Source: an uncultured Pelagibacteraceae bacterium
Lineage (GTDB): Bacteria > Pseudomonadota > Alphaproteobacteria > Pelagibacterales > Pelagibacteraceae
Length of the DNA: 64,000 nucleotides
Direction: 5' to 3'
Assembly (NCBI GenBank): GCA_902516425.1
Contig: CABXYE010000002.1
Location: forward strand, 96,988-160,987
A model generated the notes under the pieces. That model was not told the DNA's origin, made no database searches, and saw nothing but the letters and a program-made list of their open reading frames with translations. The first letter of the stretch is position 1, and the number at the start of each line of letters is the position of its first letter. A program made the position numbers and the translations under genes. This document shows, one piece after another, positions 1-7,566 of this stretch.

Positions 1-705
1 GTCGAAAGTCTTGGGGAAATTGACAAAGCCAAAAAAAATATTGTAGAGAAAAAAAAATTACACGTTCATTATTGGATACATGGACTTCCTTTAAGGATGA
101 GATTTCCTAAATCTAAATTATACGAAAGTATATTTACTCCTATAATTATTGGTTTAGCTGTTGGCTTTATAGCAGCTATTATGGGTATCGGTGGTGCATT
201 TATATTAGTACCGGCTATGATTTATATTATAAAAATGCCAACAAAATTAGTTCCTGGAACTTCTTTATTTGTGACTATTTTTGTGAGTGTGATAGTCACA
301 TTTCTTCATTCGATTAACTATGGATCTATAGATTTAATGCTCGTGTTAATGCTAGTTGTAGGATCAATAATAGGAGTTCAAGTAGGACAAAAACTTGGAG
401 AGCAAATAGACAGTTCAGGATTAAAAGCTTTATTAGCAATTTTATTATTAATCGTTGGGATTGTTATAGCTTATGATACTTTTTTTGCTGAAAATATTCA
501 GAATGAAATTAAATCAGTAGATTCAATAGATTTAAATTTTTTTTCAAGATTTATTAAAGAGTTTTCTGAAGATATGCCATTTTTTTACGGACTATTTTCA
601 ATTTTGTTTGCTGTTATTTTAGGGATTGCCGCCGCATTTATCAGAAGATCAATTTCAAAGTTTAGAGAAAAATATTTTAAGAAAGCGGTAAAACAATCTA
701 AGTAA
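1..705 (+). CDS. TauE/SafE (TSUP) family sulfite/sulfonate exporter, 5'-partial
   Basis: The frame is open from base 1 and runs through an in-frame ATG at 97, so this is the C-terminal part (234 residues visible) of a longer membrane protein. After a basic loop comes the second TSUP repeat, with the family's glycine pattern (GLAVGFIAAIMGIGGAF, about residues 52-68 of the visible part), a VPAMIYI segment and further hydrophobic helices, ending in a basic cytoplasmic tail. TSUP proteins export sulfite, sulfoacetate or similar anions. With suyAB and xsc next door, removal of sulfite released by sulfonate breakdown is the likely job (inference). Its end overlaps the convergent gene by 8 bases. 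ATG 97 is not the true start, because conserved repeat sequence would be lost. Confidence 0.85.
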   Translation, partial: VESLGEIDKAKKNIVEKKKLHVHYWIHGLPLRMRFPKSKLYESIFTPIIIGLAVGFIAAIMGIGGAFILVPAMIYIIKMPTKLVPGTSLFVTIFVSVIVTFLHSINYGSIDLMLVLMLVVGSIIGVQVGQKLGEQIDSSGLKALLAILLLIVGIVIAYDTFFAENIQNEIKSVDSIDLNFFSRFIKEFSEDMPFFYGLFSILFAVILGIAAAFIRRSISKFREKYFKKAVKQSK

Positions 706-1771
706 ATAATTTTAGATATATTTCAATAGTAAGGATACTAACAATTCCCACAGTTAACATTGAAACAAATCCAACAATAAATGGTTTATGCCCCATATTC
801 TTGATGTCTTTTAAATTTGTTGATAGGCCTATTGCTGCCATAGCCATAGTTAAGAATATTTTAGAACATGTTTTTATAAAATTTATCATTTCATTCCAAT
901 TACTGGTGTTATCAATTAAGAAAATTTGATCACCTACATTCCTTACAATTATCATTCCAACAAAACCTAATACAAAATAAGGAAATATATTCAAAATAGA
1001 ATAATTTTTCTCATTTGTATGACCTCTATTATAAAGGAAAGCGAAAAGTGGAATCATTATTATCAGCGATGTATTTCTTATAAGTTTAGTTATAGTTGCT
1101 ATATTTAATGTTTCAGGACTATTAAATTGTTGATCGTAAATAAGACCAGCTGCAGCCACCTGAGAAGTTTCGTGTATTGCAGTACCTAAAAATAGACCGG
1201 CAAATAGAGAGTTGCCCTCAAAATAAAAATTTGCAAAGTATGGGTATAACAGCATAGACAATATCCCAAACAAAGTAATATTAGCAATCGCATAAGACAC
1301 CTCACTTTTATTTGCTCTTATTACTGGTGCTGTAGCCATTATTGCAGTGGTTCCACAAACAGTGCTACCTATTGATATTAGATAAGCCATTCTAGTAGGT
1401 ATTTTGAGTTTTTTTATTAAAAGCTTAATGACTACTAATACACTTATTATACAAATTAATATTAATGGGATAGCAATTTTTCCAAAATCTAAAAATTCAA
1501 AAGGCTTTAATTGTATACCTAAACAAATAATTCCAAGTTTTAATAAATAGTCTCTTGTAAAATCTAAGCCCTTCTGGAAAGTGTCTCGGATTTTAAAAAA
1601 ATTACCAAAAAATATTCCTAATAAAATTGCTATCATAGCTGTAGATATTGGACTTTTGTTATATTCTAAAAGCTCGATGCCAATTATATTATTAAATCCT
1701 TGAGAAAGAGAATAAAGAACAAATGCAAGGATAATACCTGGCACTACCACCAAGTATTTTTTGTATACCAT
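698..1771 (-). CDS. YeiH family (UPF0324) putative sulfate/sulfite exporter
   Basis: This 357-residue protein has about ten hydrophobic helices. It carries two signatures of the YeiH/UPF0324 family: the GSTVCGTTAIMATAPVIRA stretch in the first half and GTAIHETSQVAAAG in the middle. Members are annotated as putative sulfate exporters and recur beside taurine and sulfolactate genes, but the transported ion is poorly proven. It begins 14 bases after suyB on the same strand, so it is probably the last gene of a suyA-suyB-exporter operon and removes sulfite or sulfate from the cytoplasm. Family assignment is firm; substrate is inferred. Confidence 0.85.
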   Translation of the reverse strand: MVYKKYLVVVPGIILAFVLYSLSQGFNNIIGIELLEYNKSPISTAMIAILLGIFFGNFFKIRDTFQKGLDFTRDYLLKLGIICLGIQLKPFEFLDFGKIAIPLILICIISVLVVIKLLIKKLKIPTRMAYLISIGSTVCGTTAIMATAPVIRANKSEVSYAIANITLFGILSMLLYPYFANFYFEGNSLFAGLFLGTAIHETSQVAAAGLIYDQQFNSPETLNIATITKLIRNTSLIIMIPLFAFLYNRGHTNEKNYSILNIFPYFVLGFVGMIIVRNVGDQIFLIDNTSNWNEMINFIKTCSKIFLTMAMAAIGLSTNLKDIKNMGHKPFIVGFVSMLTVGIVSILTIEIYLKLFT

Positions 1772-1785
1772 TTTAAATAAAATAA

Positions 1786-2952
1786 TTATGCACTTCTATA
1801 AAGTTTAGTCATAACAAACTCTTTATGACCTAAAGCTTCAGCACAGGTTAATCTTCCATTAGCAACTCTTAAAGTTGTTTCAATAAGTTTATCTCCCGCC
1901 TCTGATAAATTCATTTCTCTTGAAAGAATTTTTGAAACATCACAATCTACATGTTCACTCATACTGTTTGCAGTTAACGGATTTGCTGTTAACTTAACAA
2001 CAGGTTCTATTGGGTTTCCTACAATATTACCTTGACCGGTTGGAAATAAATGAATATTAAACCCCGCTGCAGCTTGTAGCGTTACACATTCAGCTGCTGC
2101 TGAGGATGTATCCATAAAATATAATCCTTTACCTTTTTTAGGCTCTTCTGCTGGTTCTAGTACATCTACAAATTTACAACTTCCAATTTTTTGAAAGTTT
2201 CCAAAAGCTTTTTCTTCAATAGTTGTCAAACCCCCAGCAATGTTACCTGCTGTTGGTTGACTTTCAGAAAGATCATCTGTCGCCTCTTTTAAAATAAAAT
2301 CATTATATGCACTCCAAGTTTTCATAAATTTATCTGAAGCTTCTTTTGTAGCTCCTCTTGTTGCACAAACTTTTTCTGCTCCAGTAAGTTCCGATGTTTC
2401 GCCAAAACATAAGTGGACACCTAGCGGTTCTAGTTTGTCCATTAAGTTTCCAACTGTTGGATTAGATGCTAACCCTGATGTTGTATCAGACTCTCCACAT
2501 TTGACTGAAATCCATAAATCGCTTATTGGACATTCTTCCCTTTGTTTTTCAGAAGCCCACATTACAAATTCTTGAGCTTTCTTTGAAGCTTTCATAACTG
2601 TTCCAATATCTCCAGTTCTTTCAATATGAAAACCTTCGACTGGTTTGCCAGTTTTTGCAATTCCATCAACAATTTTTTTTGTCCACTTTGGCTCTATGCC
2701 AATTACAATCACTGCTGCAACATTTGGATTACTCCCAGTTCCAATCATTGTTCTAAAATGTAACTCTAAATCTGCTCCAAATTGCAGTCGTCCGTAAGAA
2801 TGAGGTAGCGCAATTGTTCCTTTTATATTATTAGAAACTGCCTCTGCACACGCATTAGAGATATCATCAACTGGAAGTATTATTACGTGATTTCTTGTTC
2901 CAGCTCTTCCATTTTCTCTTTTGTAACCTAAAAAACTTTTTGGAATTTCCAT
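1786..2952 (-). CDS. suyB: (2R)-sulfolactate sulfo-lyase large subunit (UxaA C-terminal family)
   Basis: This 388-residue protein belongs to the altronate/sulfolactate lyase family (UxaA C-terminal domain). It shows the N-terminal [14 protein letters not shown] motif, the [20 protein letters not shown] block and the [14 protein letters not shown] block near the C-terminus. SuyAB splits (2R)-3-sulfolactate into pyruvate and sulfite. SuyB is preferred over altronate dehydratase because the small SAF subunit is a separate gene directly upstream and xsc and two sulfite-type exporters adjoin it. ATG at 2952 is chosen as start; a TTG lies one codon earlier, right after the suyA stop, so the pair is tightly coupled. 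UxaA-like activity on another hydroxy acid cannot be excluded. Confidence 0.82.
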   Translation of the reverse strand: MEIPKSFLGYKRENGRAGTRNHVIILPVDDISNACAEAVSNNIKGTIALPHSYGRLQFGADLELHFRTMIGTGSNPNVAAVIVIGIEPKWTKKIVDGIAKTGKPVEGFHIERTGDIGTVMKASKKAQEFVMWASEKQREECPISDLWISVKCGESDTTSGLASNPTVGNLMDKLEPLGVHLCFGETSELTGAEKVCATRGATKEASDKFMKTWSAYNDFILKEATDDLSESQPTAGNIAGGLTTIEEKAFGNFQKIGSCKFVDVLEPAEEPKKGKGLYFMDTSSAAAECVTLQAAAGFNIHLFPTGQGNIVGNPIEPVVKLTANPLTANSMSEHVDCDVSKILSREMNLSEAGDKLIETTLRVANGRLTCAEALGHKEFVMTKLYRSA

Positions 2953-2955
2953 CAA

Positions 2956-3240
2956 TTACCACTTTTTTGTTTTTACATTGTGAACATGAACATGTTCACC
3001 TTTTTTGATAGGTTTAACCACTTTGCCAATATCATGCCCATATTTAAGAATCGTATCACCCTCATTTAGGTCATTCATTGCTATCTTGTGTCCCAAAGGA
3101 ATTTCATCCTTTGATTGAATACTTATTGAGCTATCATTCTCCATAATCCAGCAGGTGCACTCTTGTTTAGGGGTAATTTTTTCAATTACCACAACGCCTA
3201 CATTGTCTTTTTGGTCGTGGATTATAATTTCAGTAGCCAT
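2956..3240 (-). CDS. suyA: (2R)-sulfolactate sulfo-lyase small subunit (SAF domain)
   Basis: This 94-residue protein is a single SAF (UxaA N-terminal) domain. The second half has the family pattern IPLGHKIAMNDL, then KYGHDIGKV, then GEHVHVHNVKT. In two-subunit members it partners the large lyase subunit; in UxaA/GarD-type enzymes both parts are fused or differently arranged. It is the first gene of the minus-strand operon, three bases before the suyB ATG, and is divergent from xsc across a 112-base shared upstream region. This implies co-regulation with xsc (inference). Confidence 0.85.
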   Translation of the reverse strand: MATEIIIHDQKDNVGVVVIEKITPKQECTCWIMENDSSISIQSKDEIPLGHKIAMNDLNEGDTILKYGHDIGKVVKPIKKGEHVHVHNVKTKKW

Positions 3241-3352
3241 ATCGTGTCGAATTGTTTATTTGAAATTTCCAAAATCTTATATATTAATCGCAAAAATTAA
3301 CAATTAAATTTTATATATATTAATAAAGACGCTGATTAAGAAAGGTTAAACC
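3241..3352. promoter_or_regulatory. Divergent suyA / xsc promoter region
   Basis: This short AT-rich spacer between oppositely oriented suyA and xsc must carry both promoters. It contains two similar AT motifs, TTATATATTAAT at 3277-3288 and TTATATATATTAAT at 3311-3324. They may be -10 elements or operator half-sites, though such strings are common at this base composition. A plausible xsc ribosome binding site (AGAAAGG) lies 7 bases before its ATG. No convincing regulator motif is recognised. Confidence 0.45.
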
Positions 3353-5137
3353 ATGACTAAAATGACAACAGAGGAAGCTTTTGTTAAAGTTTTACAAATG
3401 CATGGTATTGAACATGCTTTTGGAATTATTGGTTCAGCGTTTATGCCAATCTCGGATATTTTCCCTGATGCAGGAATAACTTTTTGGGATGTTGCACATG
3501 AAACAAATGGTGGATTAATTGCAGATGGTTATACTAGATCTACTGGAAAAATGTCCATGGTCATTGCACAAAATGGGCCTGGTATTACTGGTTTAGTAAC
3601 ACCAATCAAAACAGCTTACTGGAACCACACTCCATTATTATTAGTTACACCACAAGCCGCAAATAAAACTATGGGTCAAGGTGGTTTTCAAGAAGTTGAG
3701 CAAATGAATTTATTCAAAGATATGGTTTGTTATCAAGAGGAAGTAAGAGATCCATCAAGAATGGCTGAAGTTCTTAACAGGGTAATTGAAAAAGCAATAA
3801 GAGGTTCCGCACCAGCTCAAATAAACGTTCCAAGAGATTATTGGACACAAGTTATCGATATTGAACTTCCACCAATTGTAAGATTAGAAAGACAAGCTGG
3901 AGGTGCAGATGCAATTGCAAAAGCAGCTGATCTTTTATCAAAAGCTAAATTTCCAGTTATTTTATCAGGAGCAGGAGTTGTTATCGGTGGTGCCATTGAA
4001 GAAACTAAAAAGCTTGCAGAAAAATTAGACTCACCAGTTTGTTCTGGTTATCAGCATAACGATAGTTTTCCAGGAAGCCATCCACTAGCGGTTGGGCCTT
4101 TGGGATATAATGGATCAAAAGCAGCAATGGAATTAATTTCTAAAGCTGATGTAGTTTTAGCGTTAGGTACTAGATTGAATCCTTTTTCCACTTTACCAGG
4201 TTATGGCATTGATTATTGGCCAAAAAATGCAAACATAATTCAGGTTGATATTAATCCAGATAGAATTGGTTTAACAAAGAAAGTTACTGTAGGAATAAGT
4301 GGTGATGCAAAATTAGTTGCTCAACAAATTTTTGAAAAATTATCTTCTAATGCTGGGGATAAAGATAGACAAGAGAGAAAGGATTTAATTCATCAAACTA
4401 AATCTGCTTGGTTACAAAAATTATCAAGTTTAGATCATGAAGAGGATGACGAAGGGACTGTTTGGAATAAAGAGGCTAGAGAAAGAGATAAAAACAGAAT
4501 GTCACCAAGACAAGCATGGAGAGCGATACAAGCTGGAATGCCAGAGGATGTAATAATCTCAAGTGATATTGGAAATAATTGTGCGATTGGAAATGCTTAT
4601 CCTACTTTTGAGAAACCAAGAAAATATTTAGCTCCCGGTTTGTTTGGACCTTGTGGTTATGGTTTTCCCTCAATCTTAGGTGCTAAAATTGGATGCCCCG
4701 ATACACCGGTAATAGGCTTTGCAGGAGATGGTGCATTTGGAATTAGCATGAATGAGATGAGCTCTTGTGCTAGAGAAGAGTGGCCGGCAATCACTATGGT
4801 GATTTTCAGAAATTATCAATGGGGAGCAGAAAAAAGAAATACTACACTTTGGTTCGATAATAATTTCATCGGAACTGAGCTAGATCCTGAATTAAGTTAT
4901 GCGAAAGTAGCGAATGCATGTGGATTAAAAGGTGTACCAGTAAAAACAATGGATGAAACCACAGCTGCTATAAAACAATCTTGTGAAGATCAAAAAAAGG
5001 GAATTACGACTTTTATTGAAGTAATATTAAATCAAGAATTAGGCGAACCATTTAGAAGAGATGCAATGAAAAAACCAGTAAGAGTTGCTGGTATAAAAAA
5101 AGAGGATATGAAAAAGCAACCTTCTTTAATTTCTTAA
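3353..5137 (+). CDS. xsc: Sulfoacetaldehyde acetyltransferase (TPP enzyme)
   Basis: This 594-residue thiamine-diphosphate enzyme converts sulfoacetaldehyde plus phosphate to acetyl phosphate and sulfite, the central step of taurine and related C2-sulfonate degradation. The catalytic Glu of the TPP pyrimidine domain is in WDVAHE (E50). The TPP-binding motif starts at GDG 458-460 and closes at the N487 region. The NYQWGAEKRNTTLWF segment closely resembles Xsc (NRQWGAEKKN type) and differs from acetolactate synthase and glyoxylate carboligase. Length matches known Xsc. It is divergent from suyAB and its start is supported by a good ribosome binding site. No phosphotransacetylase gene is in view to use the acetyl phosphate. 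Confidence 0.92.
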   Translation: MTKMTTEEAFVKVLQMHGIEHAFGIIGSAFMPISDIFPDAGITFWDVAHETNGGLIADGYTRSTGKMSMVIAQNGPGITGLVTPIKTAYWNHTPLLLVTPQAANKTMGQGGFQEVEQMNLFKDMVCYQEEVRDPSRMAEVLNRVIEKAIRGSAPAQINVPRDYWTQVIDIELPPIVRLERQAGGADAIAKAADLLSKAKFPVILSGAGVVIGGAIEETKKLAEKLDSPVCSGYQHNDSFPGSHPLAVGPLGYNGSKAAMELISKADVVLALGTRLNPFSTLPGYGIDYWPKNANIIQVDINPDRIGLTKKVTVGISGDAKLVAQQIFEKLSSNAGDKDRQERKDLIHQTKSAWLQKLSSLDHEEDDEGTVWNKEARERDKNRMSPRQAWRAIQAGMPEDVIISSDIGNNCAIGNAYPTFEKPRKYLAPGLFGPCGYGFPSILGAKIGCPDTPVIGFAGDGAFGISMNEMSSCAREEWPAITMVIFRNYQWGAEKRNTTLWFDNNFIGTELDPELSYAKVANACGLKGVPVKTMDETTAAIKQSCEDQKKGITTFIEVILNQELGEPFRRDAMKKPVRVAGIKKEDMKKQPSLIS

Positions 5138-5272
5138 AATTAAGTTTTGGGAAAGGGTTCTTTGGTATTCGCTTATATCAACAAGTATAGTCCAAGGTTT
5201 TTGCTTTATATTTAAATACTAGCGTCATTATAATCATTTAAAAAAAGATAATTATTAATTATACGGTTAACA

Positions 5273-5866
5273 ATGATATTTGAATTACCAAAATTAGACT
5301 ATTCAAAAACTGCTTTATCTCCAATAATGTCTGAAGAAACTCTTGATTTACATCATGGAAAACATCACCAAACTTACATAACAAATTTAAATAATCTAAT
5401 AAAAGATACCGAAATGTCCAAAATGTCTTTAGAGGAAATTATTATTAACTCCTCAAAAGATAAAGCTAAAGCTGGAATATTTAATAATGCCAGTCAACAC
5501 TGGAACCATATTATGTTTTGGAAGTGCATGAAACCAAAAGGTGGAGGTTTAATGCCGGAAAAGTTAAAAAAAAGAATTGAAGTAGATTTCGGTAGCACTG
5601 ATGAGTTTAAAAAACAATTTATACAGGCAGGTCTTACTCAGTTTGGATCTGGATGGTGCTGGTTATCAATCAACAGTGGTAAATTGGTAATAAGTAAAAC
5701 ACCTAATGCTGAGAATACATTAATTCAAAACATGAAACCTATTTTGGGATGTGATGTATGGGAGCATTCTTATTATGTAGATTACAGAAATAGAAGACCT
5801 GAATACTTAGAAAACTTTTACGAGAAATTGATCAATTGGGAATTTGTTGAGTCTCAATTAGATTAA
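5273..5866 (+). CDS. sodB: Superoxide dismutase, iron type
   Basis: This 197-residue cytoplasmic superoxide dismutase belongs to the Fe/Mn family. The metal ligands are visible: H27 in LHHGKHHQTY, the His of QHWNHIMFW, and Asp and His in DVWEHSYYVDY near the C-terminus. Gln in the NNASQHWNH position (rather than Gly there with Gln near residue 146) favours the iron form. The first 45 residues align by eye with E. coli SodB almost throughout. It is a single gene behind its own 135-base upstream region. The stop codon lies two bases before the first copy of a 27-base repeat that recurs at 7526. Confidence 0.93.
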   Translation: MIFELPKLDYSKTALSPIMSEETLDLHHGKHHQTYITNLNNLIKDTEMSKMSLEEIIINSSKDKAKAGIFNNASQHWNHIMFWKCMKPKGGGLMPEKLKKRIEVDFGSTDEFKKQFIQAGLTQFGSGWCWLSINSGKLVISKTPNAENTLIQNMKPILGCDVWEHSYYVDYRNRRPEYLENFYEKLINWEFVESQLD

Positions 5867-5893
5867 TAGGGGCGTTCTGTTGCCAGGTGCCCC
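5867..5893 (+). repeat. 27-base direct repeat, copy 1 (hairpin-forming)
   Basis: This 27-base stretch, TAGGGGCGTTCTGTTGCC followed by AGGTGCCCC, recurs without change and in the same orientation at 7526-7552. Its ends GGGGC and GCCCC pair as a 5-bp GC stem around a 15-base loop. It is far more GC-rich than its surroundings and begins directly after the sodB stop. No T-run follows, so it is not a standard terminator. Possible roles are a site-specific recombination (att-like) site or a structured RNA element; neither is shown. Confidence 0.85.
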
Positions 5894-5951
5894 GAACTTT
5901 ACTTGATTATAGCCAATTAATTTTCCAAAAACATGAAAATTTTACGTATTA

Positions 5952-5985
5952 GGACGAGTAAATGACGAGTAAAATTCACTCGTCC
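5952..5985. promoter_or_regulatory. 11-base-phased GGACGAGT direct repeats plus inverted copy
   Basis: GGACGAGT (5952-5959) is followed 11 bases later by tGACGAGT (5963-5970), and then by the inverse ACTCGTCC (5978-5985). The outer pair can form an 8-bp stem and the inner pair a 7-bp stem, and the two are mutually exclusive. An 11-base repeat period puts both copies on one face of the helix, as in operators of OmpR/PhoB-type regulators. It lies about 90 bases upstream of the membrane-protein gene at 6076. A related pair occurs at 7451-7469, so it might instead be part of a repeat element. Confidence 0.5.
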
Positions 5986-6075
5986 AATTAATTAAAAACT
6001 GTTAGATTGTAGTGTGTTGGAAGTTTTGATAGTTCTAGAATTAACTTTTTTAACTTATAAGCTTTTGGTTGATCA

Positions 6076-6732
6076 ATGAATTGGATTATTAGGCTAATAG
6101 CAAGATTTACCTTATTAGGAAAATTAGTTGAAAAATTAGGACCAAAGGTTCCAATAATATTTATTCTTTTGTCACTTATTTTTTTGGCTTTCTATATTCC
6201 TTACGAATACGAAAATATTTTAGAGTTTAGACAAAAATATCCTAATGATGTTATTGGCCTATCTTTGAATTTAGCTAGACCATCAATAATAATTTTAATT
6301 TTATTAATATTGATCTTTTCAGCATTCTCTGCAGTCAACGAAAGAAAAAGACAATTAGAGAGAGAAGAATTAGATCAAAAGCAAAAAGAAGCTGAATCAT
6401 TGGCAAGAAGACAAGAAGCTTTAAGAAAACTTGAAGAATTAAAAAAATCTCCTGTTGCAAAAACAGCTGAGGCTGTTGTTACTAAAAAAAGTATTGGAAC
6501 TTTGGGTGGTGCAGCTATTGGTGCTACGTTAGGAGGATCTTTGGGAATAGCAGGCAAGTTTTTAGGAGCAATGGTATTTATAAATGGTGCATGGGTATTA
6601 GCTCCTGTTGGAGGAATCTTAGGATATTACGCTGCAAAGAAATTAGCAAAAAATAAGGAACAAAAATTAGAGCAAGAAAAAATTAAGGAATATGGAGAGA
6701 AAATTAATCAAGAAACTAGAAATAAGAAATAA
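6076..6732 (+). CDS. Unrecognised membrane protein with coiled coil and glycine zipper
   Basis: I do not recognise this 218-residue protein. It has two clear transmembrane helices (about residues 25-43 and 69-86), then a highly charged coiled coil (about 87-125, rich in E, K, Q and R). A glycine-rich segment (about 141-185) follows, with GGAAIGATLGGSLGIAG and a second hydrophobic stretch resembling a glycine-zipper membrane hairpin. It ends in a charged helix. Glycine zippers occur in pore-forming, envelope and phage-related proteins, but no function can be assigned. It is followed after 5 bases by the zinc-ribbon gene, so the two are probably one transcript. Both sit between the paired repeats. 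Confidence 0.8.
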   Translation: MNWIIRLIARFTLLGKLVEKLGPKVPIIFILLSLIFLAFYIPYEYENILEFRQKYPNDVIGLSLNLARPSIIILILLILIFSAFSAVNERKRQLEREELDQKQKEAESLARRQEALRKLEELKKSPVAKTAEAVVTKKSIGTLGGAAIGATLGGSLGIAGKFLGAMVFINGAWVLAPVGGILGYYAAKKLAKNKEQKLEQEKIKEYGEKINQETRNKK

Positions 6733-6737
6733 TTTTA

Positions 6738-7433
6738 ATGTTGGATTGTAGTATTATCGAGATAGGTTGCGAGTGTGGACATAATCAAAAAATTGACAGA
6801 GATTTTCAAAAAAAAATATTTGGTGGTGAAGTAAAGATTTCAGATTTAACTAATTTCTATAAAAAATTTAAATGCACTAAATGTGATAAAAAAAATCCAG
6901 ATGTTTTTGATTCTAATAAAAACCAACTATTTGATAAAAGTAATTTGATTGAATGTGAAACGTGTAAAGGTTTCATATCTATACCTAGGCAGAAAGCTAA
7001 AGAGGGAACTACTTTTTGCACCCCAATGTGTGAATTTGGGCTTCCTCCTTCAACCCCAGAGGAAAGAGCTCTAGAGCAAAAAAAAAGAAAAGAATTTGTT
7101 CAAAAAAATAATGCCTTAGGAAGATACCATGATCTACAAAGAAGATTAGAGTCAAAAATGTATACTATGGTTGATGCAATTAATGAATTTAAAGAAAAAA
7201 CAATTTCCAAATCAGAATATGAAACAAAATTTAAACGTTTTACTTGGTGGATAAAAACTGAAATTGAAAAAGAGGGTGGAAAATTAATTGATAATCCAAC
7301 TAGATACATAGACTGTCCTGATTGTGGTCATTTAACTTTGGTAATATGGTCACCAAAAAATCAAAGATATTTTTTAGGGTGTTCAGAATTTCACAATGGT
7401 TGTGCTTGGGCTAAATCTATTTGGAAATATTAG
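6738..7433 (+). CDS. Unrecognised multi-zinc-ribbon protein with topoisomerase-type C-terminal zinc finger
   Basis: This 231-residue protein has Cys pairs spaced as several zinc ribbons: C11/C13, C46/C49, C73/C76, C94/C98, and C193/C196 with C215/C222. The last set, CPDCGHLTLVIWSPKNQRYF then LGCSEFHNGCAW, matches the C4 zinc finger found at the C-terminus of bacterial topoisomerase I and in some nucleases. The middle (about 105-180) is a charged helical region. Binding to DNA or RNA is plausible, but no catalytic motif is visible. It is paired with the membrane gene 5 bases upstream. Its function is unknown, and the combination is unfamiliar to me. Confidence 0.8.
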   Translation: MLDCSIIEIGCECGHNQKIDRDFQKKIFGGEVKISDLTNFYKKFKCTKCDKKNPDVFDSNKNQLFDKSNLIECETCKGFISIPRQKAKEGTTFCTPMCEFGLPPSTPEERALEQKKRKEFVQKNNALGRYHDLQRRLESKMYTMVDAINEFKEKTISKSEYETKFKRFTWWIKTEIEKEGGKLIDNPTRYIDCPDCGHLTLVIWSPKNQRYFLGCSEFHNGCAWAKSIWKY

Positions 7434-7450
7434 TTCAAAAAATTTCATTA

Positions 7451-7469
7451 GGACGAGTATAGGACGAGT
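7451..7469. repeat. GGACGAGT direct repeat pair, second locus
   Basis: Two perfect GGACGAGT copies (7451-7458 and 7462-7469) have the same 11-base period as the pair at 5952. They begin 18 bases after the stop of the zinc-ribbon gene and are followed by CACTC, giving a short GAGTCACTC palindrome. With the copy at 5952, this octamer brackets the two unrecognised genes, inside the outer 27-base repeats. It may be a regulator site, a processed 3' end or a recombination accessory site. Confidence 0.5.
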
Positions 7470-7525
7470 CACTCAGTTGTATTTTTTAAATAACGCTGAT
7501 ATTGCAAACTAAATTAACAAATGAG

Positions 7526-7552
7526 TAGGGGCGTTCTGTTGCCAGGTGCCCC
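7526..7552 (+). repeat. 27-base direct repeat, copy 2 (hairpin-forming)
   Basis: This is identical over 27 bases to 5867-5893 and in the same orientation; the two starts are 1659 bases apart. Read on the minus strand it is a GC-rich hairpin lying 14 bases downstream of the stop of the small basic protein gene. Similarity between the copies stops sharply on both sides. Confidence 0.85.
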
Positions 7553-7566
7553 ATACCCCAGTGAAC

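Noticed and set aside
1786..3240. Altronate or galactarate dehydratase instead of sulfolactate sulfo-lyase
   Set aside because: The family alone allows it, but the split two-gene form and the xsc and sulfite exporter neighbours favour SuyAB. It is kept as an alternative in the feature text.
3277..3324. Regulator operator formed by two TATATATTAAT-like strings between suyA and xsc
   Set aside because: Such strings are expected by chance at this A+T content and may be simple -10 elements, so they are mentioned only in the promoter entry.
3353..5137. Acetolactate synthase, glyoxylate carboligase or oxalyl-CoA decarboxylase
   Set aside because: The NYQWGAEKRN region and N-terminal GIIGSAFMPISD pattern match Xsc, and the sulfonate context agrees.
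5867..5893. The 27-base repeat as a fragment of 4.5S (SRP) RNA or as an intrinsic terminator of sodB
   Set aside because: A short CTGTTGCCAGGT similarity to SRP RNA is not supported by the surrounding sequence, the tetraloop region is absent, and no T-run follows the stem.
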